Shown in pieces: positions 1-10,759 of a DNA stretch of 64,000 bases. The notes below the pieces were generated by a model, which was given only the letters and a program-made list of their open reading frames with translations, was not told the origin of the DNA and did not search any database. A program made the translations under genes and the position numbers. Source of the stretch: Cristatella mucedo (lineage: Eukaryota > Bryozoa > Phylactolaemata > Cristatellidae); assembly GCA_009760855.2 (NCBI GenBank), contig WPIO01000086.1, positions 1,165,001 to 1,229,000 of the forward strand. The letters run 5' to 3'. The stretch's first letter is position 1; every line of letters begins with the position of its first letter.

Positions 1-1000
1 GGAAGTGCCGTGTGACGAAAGGACGGAGGACTTTCTCGCGTTAACTAGTAGGAGTTGTGGAATTTTATTGTAAAGATTGGTTGGCACGAGGGCAAAGGTG
101 GAAGCCCTAACCATAATGTTCTAATCTTATAACAATATGAGAAAGCCGTTGCTAAGAACATCCTCACCAAATTACTGCTCGAATCCGTTTCAATTTAGTT
201 CAGGTATATTTAAATGCTGCTCAGCGGTCAGGCCATATTTAAGAACCACGTAGAGCGTGCGGGCGAAATTAAATGTGAGCAGTAAAACAAACAAATACTA
301 AAGAATTTGAATAAAGATGGAGGCACAGTCTATTCATTTTGTTCACACCTGTGTGCCCCGTAGAAAACCACCAATGCCAGAGAAGTCTTGTAAAGTCTTC
401 CGTCACAGCCAGAGCCAAGGTTATTTACCTGCACAAGAAAGTTTAAAATGTGGCCCTGCGGCTGTGGATAGTTGTCTGTAGTCGCCTATTTCTCCAACTA
501 AACGTGCAACTGCATGTGTGTGAAGCCTTCAAAGTATGCACGGGTAACAAGTCACGCATTAGACAGAGGACCTTCGATGTTTACACAACTGCAAAATTTT
601 AAAATCGGGTGCAAATTTAGAAGTGTTTGAAAAACGAAAGCGTTCGTTCCTCGTCGAGCCCACCCGCGGCGATCTCTTACAAACCTTTTCGTTTGAAGTT
701 GACTGAATAGTTATGGAAGCTGAAATGACTGATAGCGAAGATGACCTTTAGCGAAGATTCAATCAAGGCAATCACATTCACGCTTGCATTCGAGCCTGCA
801 TGCTCGCTCGTGTGCGTGAGTGCTTGTGCTGAAATAGTGGTTTCGGACATCTGGGCAACCGGTTATGGCGTGCTTCGTGAAGCCTAGGTGCCGACCTCCC
901 TCCTTAGCAAAATCCTGGCTACGTCTCTGCTGCTATCAACACCGCCAAGTCGCCTTGGTCAGAAATGTTCAGCTCCGATGATGAACCAAATAGGTCCATC
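1..1000. other. Unassigned sequence, no gene seen
   Basis: No open frame with recognisable content, no splice-flanked exon and no repeat family could be identified here. It is ordinary mixed-composition DNA up to the LINE-A tail that starts near 1008. Confidence 0.5.
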
Positions 1001-1007
1001 GTCCTCT

Positions 1008-1249
1008 AGGTCCCTGCGATTCGTCCTTTATGCTCGTGCTGACACTGTGCATGCTGCCACTAACTACACTTGCATGCTGACCCTGTGAATGTCACCCCTA
1101 ACCATGTTATTCACGTAGTTTATCAAGCATGTTACCACTCACCATTCGATCGTGTTTCCTTTGCAGCAAATGTAAAGCGCCTGGAAAAAGATTGAGTTCT
1201 CTGAGGGTGCTTTATCAAGTGTATTATTATTATTATTATTATTATTATC
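1008..1249 (+). mobile_element. LINE-A 3' end (5'-truncated copy)
   Basis: This is the 3' untranslated region of LINE family A. It holds the CCCTGCGATTCGTCC start seen in other copies, the two imperfect repeats around TGCATGCTG, then AAAGCGCCT...GAGTTCTCTGAGGGTGC and an (ATT)n end. There is no coding sequence. Severe 5' truncation is typical of LINE insertion. The family is defined by the larger copies at 16985, 26796 and 32334. Confidence 0.85.
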
Positions 1250-1708
1250 CAAGGACATTCAACGAAGATTGCGTTCCGTTGACCTCGGACTCCAAATGAG
1301 GGGCCAACACCGCTCACTTATATTTACTAATCTAGACAGACTGCTATAGGTGGATACATATCGTCGAGTCTTTTTTTTACCGAACGCACTACGCTTTTGC
1401 GCGGCGCCACTCACGCCTTGGACGTGTGACGCCGACCGAATAGGCGCCATGTGCAGGAAACGTTACAACAAGCCCGACTGCCGGAAGTGCACGCGCCGCA
1501 TTCGCGTTTACTTAGCTGCCTAAATAAAGGAACGGATGCAATCGAAAACGAAGTGCGATCCGCATCAGAAACTCGTCTAGGGAGGACATTGGTGGCGTGC
1601 ATAAGACGCTGCTACGGACGGGCAGAAAGACATCTTTTTGCGTGCCTCGACAATGTTCTTCGCGTTACCGTGTTACTCATTGGCCATTGCTTCTCTTGCA
1701 ACGACCTG

Positions 1709-1765
1709 TAGAAAGTGCCTGAATAGAGATTTATTTCTCTAGGGGTGCTCTGCTTGCGTAAAATT
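1709..1765 (+). mobile_element. SINE-A tail fragment
   Basis: The sequence AAAGTGCCTGAATAGAGATT followed by TTCTCTAGGGGTGCT matches the 3' tail of SINE-A, which has GAATAGAG where LINE-A has AGAAAGAG. The tRNA-like head is absent, so this is a short relic. Confidence 0.55.
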
Positions 1766-2033
1766 ATTTTTAATTTTACTATAGCCAATGATTTATTTTT
1801 AGAAGCCAAGACAGAAACTGCAACAGCCAACGTAAACGGACAAGACAATTTTGCTACCGCTGGACAGCTCTACGCGCCCTACGCCGGAGGTGATAATTTA
1901 TATATATATTACCCCGTGCGTTCGTGCCCCCTTCGTCATTTAGCGACGCCAGGTGAGCGTGGGTTGCAGCAGTCGCAGTAGTAAGATGTGAAGGCCACTT
2001 AGTTTCAGAATAATTAGTTTACAAAATAAAATC

Positions 2034-2330
2034 AGATAATAATAATAATAGCCATAATACATTTGTATAACAATCTCAGAGAACGGGATCTCCTTCTCTA
2101 GGCACTTTATAGATGCTGCATAGAAAGGGTTGCCAAATGCTTGGTGGTAACCTCCGCAGGCAGCAGGCATTGTGGTAGCAGGTGCATGCACGCGACGGAC
2201 GAATCGCAAAGACCAAATGACCAATCACCACCTGCTGTAGTAGACAGGTGCGTGTTAAGCTACTTTTTAAATGTTTTCATGTCAGGGGACGTTGTGATGC
2301 GTGATAGAAACCTGACGCTACGCTAATAAC
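2034..2330 (-). mobile_element. Decayed LINE-A-related 3' end
   Basis: On the minus strand this ends in an ATT-rich tract and keeps the order of LINE-A 3' landmarks: a CAGAGAAC hairpin region, a GCATGCTG-like stretch, the GATTCGTCC region and the TTTAAAAAG segment before it. Many substitutions make it older or a divergent subfamily. A similar 183-bp piece is inserted in LINE-B at 36717. Confidence 0.5.
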
Positions 2331-3090
2331 AAAAGAAGCAGAAGCAGCAGGCGCACGCAAAAATTAATTATGCAGAACTCACGCAGCGGGTATCTACAAA
2401 TCCACTCATGCAGTTCTTACGAATAAGCTACGAAAAGGACCAGGCCGCCGTCGGCCTGAAAATGAGTCAAGGATAACGCCGACTGGCACGACTCCATCAC
2501 TAGCTGCGCCGCCGGCTCTAATATCGACGCTACCCCATTGCCTGTTGCGGGAGCAGCTGCTTTGTTGTACGGTCCTTGCGCTCGCGAGTGGGTAGCACAT
2601 AAGCACTAATTCGAATTGCCGCAGGCGGCCGCCATTAACCGATGACAGAAAGCTGAAAGCTGGGGTCGTCGTAGCGCCATGCTGCAAGCTTACTAAAGGC
2701 CGCTGCTCGGGCGAGCGAATCCAAAAGGAAAGAGTAGGCGGAGCAGTGCAGAGCGAGTGCAGGCAGGCGCTGGGCAATAAGCAAGAGCCGGTTCATCACA
2801 GCACTTCCGATGCCGAACGTGCTTGCACGCGTGCTGTAGCGGCTTCTCACTGGAATTCATTAACCGAGGACCGGAGCGGTACCGGTGCTTGGCCAGTCTC
2901 TGAACGACTGCGAAGGTGAAGCTGAAGCCTCAAAGCACAGCTGTAGAGTCACAGATGGCGCCCCCATAACACGCCGGTATTCCGACGGTAGCATAACGCA
3001 AGAGCACCCGTAACACTAATTTTAACGTTTTCATTTGTGTATTTATGTAGTCTTTTCGACAGTTATTGATGGCTATATATTTAATAAATA

Positions 3091-3350
3091 TATAATTCAT
3101 TTGTATAACACTGTAGAGAGCTTACTCTCTATTCAGCCGAGCTGGTTTGGTTTAGCGGTTAAGATGCTCGCCCCGACCAAGGTCTGACTGAGGTCGTGGG
3201 CTCGAGCCCCGAGGCATATGTGAAGCGCCTGAATAGAGATTAAGTTCTCTTGGGGCACTATATAAATGAATTATATATATATATATGTATTTATTTTATT
3301 TATTCAAGCGCTCCACATATTCCACGGGGCTCGAGCCCATGACCTCGATC
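3091..3350 (+). mobile_element. SINE-A with inverted SINE-A tails on both sides
   Basis: A plus-strand SINE-A runs from about 3136 to 3285. Its tRNA-like head has a box A region (TGGTTTAGCGGTTAAGATG), a box B region (GGGCTCGAGCCCC) and a LINE-A-like tail. The 45 bases just upstream (3091-3136) are the same tail in reverse orientation, abutting the head at CAG/CCGAGC. A third, reverse piece with box B follows at 3302-3350. The flanking tails can pair with each other, leaving the tRNA-like body as the loop. Confidence 0.75.
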
Positions 3351-3399
3351 ATTAAATATATTAACCGTGACCTCTGCCATGAAAAAAATATATAAGTAC

Positions 3400-3568
3400 C
3401 AGCGGATTCAATAGCCTCTTTTTTGCATAATGGTAGAAGAGCCGTGAAGGCTATCACCACTACTTGCATATGCAAGAAAAGATTGCCTCCACCGCAGGAT
3501 TCGAACCCGCGACCTCGGAACCGACGTCGTGAAAACCAATCGCCTTTATTAGTGGGCCATTGCGGCCG
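3400..3568 (-). mobile_element. SINE-B, nearly complete
   Basis: Read on the minus strand it starts with a GGCCGCAATGGCCC tRNA-like head, has box B GGTTCGAATCC (seen as GGATTCGAACC on the plus strand), then the conserved body GTGGTGATAGCC and an AAGAGGCTATTGAATCC end. Body and head match the copies at 13355, 54252 and 54614. Confidence 0.75.
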
Positions 3569-3599
3569 TAAGAGGCAAGCACCTTAAACAGTTTGCCAA

Positions 3600-4465
3600 A
3601 ATAAGCAAGGCGATAAGCATCAGCTCGCTGGCTAAAAGCCCACTTTCCATTACATTTTCTATTACATACAAGCTTATGGCAATTAAAAATCGTGCGAAAT
3701 TTACAACAATTGCTGCTCTTTCCTCAGTATCTCCGGTACGTTGCTGCGACTGACGAATGGCTCAAGAGACGCAAGTTTTGCTTCGCCCTCCGTCTTTCTG
3801 ACCATCTATGAGCCCACAGCCAAGCGGCTGCTTGAAGCGCCGTAATGGCCAAAAGTAATTTCGGAGGCAGTGCAGAGATCGAAAGAAGTTTCTCTAATGC
3901 CATTCTCACCTACCCCTTGAAAACCATTTAAAATGCAAACTCGTTTTATTATTTCAAGTTCTAGTATGCCAATCTTTCATGTCAACTGTGAGCGTGCTCA
4001 TTGCTGCTGCACATGCAAAAAAGTTAATTATCTCCCCCTACCCCCTTTATTAAACCGATCGCTGCTGTACCCTCGTTGTATGACTGTAATTACATCACGA
4101 AGTACTATGCAAGAGTGGCGTCAAAGGAATACAGGCGGAATAACTGAATAGATTATTATTTGGATTGTTTACATCTGATCGCTTTAGTTTGGGGTTCAGG
4201 AACTCCAATGCTCTCTAGATCTGTTATAAAACATCTGATCTTGCACATCCAAGTTTTATTACTGCCACCACCGGCAAATTACCACTAGATGGAAAGATGT
4301 CCGAAGATTCGAAAGATTTTTTGGTAGGAGCCCAGAAATAATTGAAATTGAAAGAAGTTCTGCACGACCGCAGTTTCGCCGGTAAGCTTTCAACGATCAC
4401 GGAAGATGGAACGAGAAAACATTCTAGGGTAGCGGCAGTAATTGCAGCAAATGTAATGTAACCTA
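3600..4465. other. Unassigned sequence, no gene seen
   Basis: Only short open frames without recognisable content occur here. No repeat family of this window matches it. Confidence 0.4.
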
Positions 4466-4469
4466 TTTC

Positions 4470-4830
4470 CGTATGTAACTCCACAAAGCCGTAAAGACTA
4501 TGTGGGTGTCACGTAGAAGAGTTTTTTTATAAAGCACTCCCAGCCTAAGTGGCTTACGGTACGAATTCGGTAGCCAACAGACTTTGTCTCAAGCAACAAA
4601 GAGAAAGTGGGAACCATAGCAGAGTCAGGGGAGCAGTTGAAGTAGTGAGTAGCATGGAAGTAGTAGCTCAGGACAGCTGAAAAGATTGGGCCTTAGTCGG
4701 CAGCAGGAGATTATTGGTAGTTGCGTAAGAATTGTGGAAGTGAGTTCCGCAGTCTAGGACCTGCAGAGCTAAGTCTTCTGTCGCCAACTGTTTTTTGAGC
4801 AAAGCTTGTCAATTTCAGCTAACACGAAGT
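4470..4830 (-). mobile_element. LINE-B 3' end, 5'-truncated
   Basis: On the minus strand this matches the last 300 or so bases of the LINE-B copy at 55100-58590. It has the segment encoding the C-terminal residues around the CGCAA codons, the TCTCTTTGT run, GTTGGCTACCGAATTCG, and the terminal GGGTGTCAC...CACAAAG stretch. Substitutions and small indels destroy the frame. Confidence 0.75.
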
Positions 4831-4839
4831 AGTAGCTAA

Positions 4840-6290
4840 AGTGCCGAGTGTGTCTTGAAGTATCTTGCAGCTAATATAGCTGTATTTTGTGTTTCTTTAA
4901 GCCCACGATCAAGGGACATAACGGCAGTTGGCCGGTACAGGCAGACCGTTAGTGTTCTCCCCCTACCCATGGTCAACCAGGTGGGGGACGTGTTCTGGGG
5001 AAGGTCGGTGCCCAGCTGCGGTCGGGCGACTGTGGCTTGGACACAGGCCGGCTTTGTACTCTCGCTAACCAACGGAGACGAGCTGTGGCGGGAGGCGGCG
5101 AAGAAGAAGAGTTGGAACGCGGGCGTAAGAAAGAGCGGCTGATGGGGTAGCGCTGTAGATGCCTGCAAGAATAAATTTACGTCTTTGTGAGCCAGCTTCC
5201 GTGTTCTGTCTGCTTCTGCGCACGTGCTGTCGGGAGAGCATTAAATATACACTAGTGAGAGTTCATTCTACAAAGAGCGGACATTTTAGAGGCACAAGTT
5301 AAAAGTCGTCACTGAGATCAGCGTCATATTTATCATGACTCGGCTATTGAAATTAGCAACAGTTCTTATCGGAGAACGTGCGGAGTGTTTAGTAAATGTA
5401 GCTGTCGTTCTTTTGGGAGACTGGATGTTGCGGGTAGTAGGAATTTTACTACTGTTCGTTTCGCTTAGGCAGCGCCGTTCGATACCCCGATGCGATCGAC
5501 ACGAGACACATAGTTTCCAAATCCGGCAGAGACATGTAAGCGACATGTCGGAGGACAACCCGAATGAGCACGAAATGACATAAAGTAAGTACAGCAAACA
5601 TGCACCGTCGAACTGGATAGTTGTGGCCGCAAAACCATGTCACGTCCGTGGAGCCTTAAGCAACGAAGGTGCAGATGGAGGCTGTGAGCAATCGCATGTT
5701 CCTTTACAAGGAATCTCCATTGCCTTTGGGACAAGTGACCACTCCGTCACAGCTCTTACTGTCCTTGGACAAAAGAAGTAGATTGAAACTACTTCGTACT
5801 TGATAAAGTTACGTCACGATGTTTTAAATGATTGCTGATATCAGCGTGTACTAGCAAAGGTGTACTGCGTTGAACGGCATCTTTTCGTCCCAAGTGAACT
5901 ATTCAGTTGGTGCACTGCCGTTGCGATACGGCATCGATATTTTTCTCCCCCTCGAGAATTCGACGCTAAGTGCATGCCCAGCATGAACTTCAGGCTAGCA
6001 GAGTATAAGTCCCAAGCTATCAAAAAACGTGCATAAACGAGCAGTGCATTTTTGATCGGCTGTGCGTCGGATTCGTAAAATATTGGGATTAGTTAATACA
6101 TGTTTGCACGCCGACACGTAGTGCATACAAGCAGAATAAAAGCAGCGACTTTAAATACTGCACATGTAAAGCATTTCAATCGTATATCCTTCTTTCGGTA
6201 GTCTGAATAAAAAAGCGCAGGGAGAGTCACGCGTCGGAGCCTCAGCTGAGGCCGGAGAGACGTCTGCGCTTCCGCAGCCGTCTGGCCGTG
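4840..6290. other. Unassigned sequence; possible LTR-like tract near 4990-5240
   Basis: No gene is recognised. Bases 4990-5240 have the look of a retrotransposon LTR, being GC-rich with AATAAA at 5170 and T-rich sequence after it. No paired TG/CA ends with a target duplication could be found, so it is not called. Confidence 0.3.
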
Positions 6291-6300
6291 CCGGCAAAGG

Positions 6301-6402
6301 GGTGCGGTGGGCAGTGGGCGTGCGGTGGGCAGTGGGCGTGCGGTGGGCAGTGGGCGTGCGGTGGGCAGTGGGCGTGCGGTGGGTAGTGGGCGTGCGGTGG
6401 GC
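6301..6402. repeat. 18-bp G-rich minisatellite, about 6 copies
   Basis: The unit GTGCGGTGGGCAGTGGGC is repeated about 5.7 times with one substitution (GGGTAG for GGGCAG near 6383). Each unit carries two GGG runs, so four runs fall within about 30 bases on the plus strand. The 18-bp unit keeps all frames open, which gives repetitive reading frames on both strands that are unlikely to be genes. Confidence 0.95.
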
Positions 6403-6599
6403 AAGCCTCTAAATCATGGTGCGGCGGTCGTGCAAGCTGAATCTCCCGCCGGCTGCATCCGGAAGCCGGTGACGTGCGAAAATATGAGCAAGCCGCACTG
6501 GAATGTCTGGTTAGGCCTGATGGTAGAAGAGTGACATAGATCAATGCGTAGGAATAGTTGCAGGAATGTCGTCTGCTATCAGAAATAAAAGCTTCAAAT

Positions 6600-6720
6600 G
6601 TTCTTGGCGATTTAGTCAGCACTAGAAAGAGTATGAATAGCGAAAACAATTGAAACAAGTACACAACCCTGAGATACCCCGCAACTTAGCGGTTTCCCGT
6701 GATTTAGAGGCTCCTCGAAT
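6600..6720 (-). mobile_element. Old LINE-A reverse-transcriptase fragment
   Basis: The phrase CCCTGAGATACCCCG matches the minus-strand form of the LINE-A codons for GVPQG (CCCTGAGGTACCCCA in the younger copies). The neighbouring AGAGTATGAA segment also lines up. It is a short, divergent piece. Confidence 0.5.
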
Positions 6721-6802
6721 TCTATTTCTGATGCCACGACGATTATCTCTCCAGCTGCCGAGTGTAGCACATCCTTGCCTGATGTCCTGAGCTGCTTCCT
6801 TC

Positions 6803-7035
6803 ATAATAATAATAATAATAATTCACTTGATAAAGCGCCCTCAGAGAACTTAATCTCTCTCTAAGCGCTTTACATTTGCTGCAAAGGGAAATGTAATTAA
6901 ATGGTAAGTAAAATCATGCTTGAAAAACAAACGAAATGAATAATATGGCTAGCGGTGACATGCACAGGGTCAGCATGCAAATGTGGTTAGTGGCAGCATG
7001 CACAGTGTCAGCACGCATAAGCACATCGATTCATG
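6803..7035 (-). mobile_element. LINE-A 3' end, 5'-truncated
   Basis: The (ATA)n tract at 6805 is the 3' end. Reading on the minus strand the tail hairpin, the GCAGCAAATG box and both TGCATGCTG repeats follow in order. The match stops near the GATTCGTCC region. Confidence 0.85.
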
Positions 7036-7138
7036 TTACTCACTAGCTCAACGCTCTCCTGACTTAGCAGCTCAGTAGCACTCAATTAGTCGCTGTGGCC
7101 TTGCTGAGTTACAGACGACGATAAACAGAAATGCTCAG

Positions 7139-7300
7139 CTGATTTAAAAGCCTAATTTATCTAGCGGCGGAAGAGCCTTTAAGGCTATCACTCCCGCTTG
7201 CCGCGGCCGATAAAAGAATCGCCGACAGCTGAGCGAGAACGCACGACCTGGGTCGTAATGAGCGAGCGCTGTACCTCCTGGGCAAAGATTCATTTACACG
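7139..7300 (-). mobile_element. SINE-B, decayed
   Basis: The plus strand shows CTGATTTAAAAGCCT, GGCGGAAGAGCC and AAGGCTATCAC, which are SINE-B body landmarks in reverse. The box B region is mutated. Confidence 0.55.
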
Positions 7301-7344
7301 TCCACGCATGCCTAAACAGGAACTAAACTTGAAAAGTAGGTGCA

Positions 7345-7460
7345 TGTATCTACGTCTGTAACTACACAAAGGCTATGTGGATGCTACGCGGGAGATTTTT
7401 TATAGTGCACTCAAAGCATAGGCGGCTTTCGTTACGCATTCGGTAGCCAAAAGACGAGGA
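7345..7460 (-). mobile_element. LINE-B extreme 3' end
   Basis: The minus strand carries GTTGGCTACC-like, AGCCGCC-like and hairpin sequences of the LINE-B terminus, matching 58450-58570 with substitutions. SINE-A follows directly. Confidence 0.6.
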
Positions 7461-7482
7461 GAAAAGGCCTGGGCCTACGGAT

Positions 7483-7640
7483 ATGCCGAGCTGGTTTGGT
7501 GCAGCGGTTAAGGTGCTCGCCCCGACCAAGGTTTGGCTGAGGTCGTGGGCTCGAGCCCCGAGGCATATGTGAAACGCCTGAATAGAGATTAAGTTCTCTT
7601 AGGGTGCTATACAAATGAATTATAATATTATTTTATTCTT
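7483..7640 (+). mobile_element. SINE-A, complete
   Basis: The head ATGCCGAGCTGGTTTGG leads into box A (TGGTGCAGCGGTTAAGGTG) and box B (GTGGGCTCGAGCCCC). The tail GTGAAACGCCTGAATAGAG and TTCTCTTAGGGTGC is followed by an ATT/T-rich end. It is one of the best-preserved copies. Confidence 0.85.
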
Positions 7641-7704
7641 ATATCTTTTATTCTTCTTCTTATTATTTTATTCTTTTATATCATATCATATTCTTATATA
7701 TATA

Positions 7705-7888
7705 TGATTCGTCCTTTATGTGCTTATGCGTGCTGGTACTGTGCATACTGCCTCTAACCAAACTTGCATGCTGACCCTGTGCTTGTCACCTTTAAGCCGC
7801 TTCCCTTTGCAGCAAATGTAAAGCGCCTAGAAAGAGATTAAGCTCTCTGAGAGCGCTTTATCGAGTACATTATTATTATTATTATTAA
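7705..7888 (+). mobile_element. LINE-A 3' end
   Basis: It begins at GATTCGTCC and ends at (ATT)n. The repeats around the TGCATACTG and TGCATGCTG elements and the tail hairpin are clear, with a small internal deletion before the GCAGCAAATG box. Confidence 0.8.
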
Positions 7889-7914
7889 GCATATTATTGT
7901 TGTCATATATTGAG

Positions 7915-8030
7915 CATGCTTTTAATAACCATTCGATCTTGTTTCCTTTGCAGCAAATTCTAAAGTGCCCAGAGAGAGATTGAGTTCTCTGAGGGTGCTT
8001 TATCAATTGTGTTACTATTATTATTATAAA
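7915..8030 (+). mobile_element. LINE-A 3' tail
   Basis: A second, shorter LINE-A tail lies in the same orientation directly downstream of the previous one. It starts near GAGCATGCTTTTAA and ends with an ATT tract. Confidence 0.8.
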
Positions 8031-8169
8031 ATAGCAGATTTGCGCCTTGCTGGAGAGCAGTTGGAATATGGTCTTGAGGGCTAGTGGTAGTCTTTTACTA
8101 AGAGATTAAATTTAAGATGAGCTCACAAGTGAAAGGCACACCGTACTTAAGTGATTCCTCGGATGCTCC

Positions 8170-8260
8170 TTGTCCGTGAGCTTAAATGCTGCTGAGTGTC
8201 CCTCTGAGATAAGACCTGAACCATTGCAGTGCCGTGCCAGTCACGCCCATCGTATATAAT
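8170..8260 (-). mobile_element. LINE-A reverse-transcriptase fragment
   Basis: The plus strand reads TGAGATAAGACCTGAACCAT, the reverse of the LINE-A codons for the WFRSYLS motif region. No other LINE parts adjoin it. Confidence 0.55.
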
Positions 8261-8653
8261 AGTAGGGCCACTAAGAGTCGGTGAGGCTACGGCTGCAGCT
8301 CGCAGAGGAAGCGGAAGCGCAGGCCGGTGAATGCTGGTGAACGCTGGGCCCAAGGCTTCGGCCAGTAGTAGCAGCAAGCATTTAGATGTCTACATGCTAT
8401 AACAGCTAACTACGTGCCGCAGTAATACAGCAAGCAGACTTGATCGGACCTTATCTGAAATGACTTCCGTATTCGACGCTCGCTGAGCTTCAATTTTCTG
8501 ATATATAATCTGCAAAGAACGGACAAAAAGCGATAGTATTGCTCCGGAGGCGATAATTTGATTGCTAGGTGATGATATCCCGAGGCGATAATTTGGCACT
8601 CTCTTAGGCCGGCTGACCGTTTACGGAGAAGTAACGGGCTTAGCTGCTTGCAG

Positions 8654-10001
<1,348 letters not shown>

Positions 10002-10400
10002 CGAGCGCTTTGGATGAGAGGACACCGACCGCATGCAGAGTGGTTCGAGAGCGTCATCACAAGGCTCAGCCCAGAGGGCGTCGCGGCCTTGATTAGAAGG
10101 GAGCGATTGTGCGATTGTCACGCATCGCGATACTGCGCGCGAGCCGCATCATCGTCGGCTTTGCAGGAAACAGGGAAATGCCAATGGCAAAAATAAGCAG
10201 CTTGGCACGAGCGAGGTTGCGGTCCACATGACGGTCTTAGAAAAAAAACGAAAGAGCACGGGCGGTCCGAAACGGTGGTGACTCATCGGGCTGGCCCTCG
10301 CTGCATTGGTCCCGCCGACGCCCGCCGGCAAGTGCGAAGGCCAAGCTGCGAGCGCAGGTGGGCGAGCAGCTGAGCCCAGGGGGCTAGCGCGGGCCACTCG

Positions 10401-10692
10401 ATGGACGCAAAGCGAAACTCGGCCTGCAGAGTGCAGACGAGCTGCCTTGGGCGTTCGACTGGCAGCAGTGCCGTTCGCCCGCGGGCCGGCCAGCGGCGGC
10501 CGCCTGTTCAGATCGAAGCGGGCGGGCGCTCGGGCGGAGGCGCAGTAAGCCGTAACGGAAGCGTAAGCGCGAGATGGGCGGTCGACGTGCTTGAAGCGAA
10601 ACCCGACGTCGAGGAGGTCCGCAAGCTCGCCGCGAGGCTAGCTAAGCGGGTTTGCTCGGCGATGCGTTACCAGGAGACGAATCGCCAATTTG
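10401..10692 (+). CDS. Candidate coding exon, unrecognised
   Basis: An open frame from ATG at 10401 runs into a perfect splice donor (TTTG/GTAAGC, exon end 10692, phase 1). The last 40 codons look protein-like, with WAVDVLEAKPDVEEV, then an Arg/Ala-rich helix and RYQETNRQF. The surrounding 10280-10690 is GC- and CpG-rich, as often seen at 5' ends of genes. The upstream half of the frame is low-complexity Arg/Gly/Pro and may be 5' leader, so the true start may be later. No matching downstream exon was identified and no family was recognised. It could be a chance open frame in GC-rich DNA. Confidence 0.3.
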
Positions 10693-10759
10693 GTAAGCAT
10701 AGAATAGGCGTTGACCCTCGGGCTGAATAGGCATTGAGAGGGAGCGATCGACCGGAACT

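Noticed and set aside
3136-3205. tRNA gene
   Set aside because: The box A and box B motifs belong to the SINE-A head, which recurs with the same tail at several sites. The acceptor stem does not close as in a real tRNA.
4990-5240. Possible solo LTR
   Set aside because: It has the feel of an LTR (AATAAA, GC-rich upstream part), but no TG/CA ends with matching target duplications were found.
6093-6664. Minus-strand frames with PTARPL and PPHAHC repeats
   Set aside because: The 18-bp minisatellite produces them, and the flanks show no coding character.
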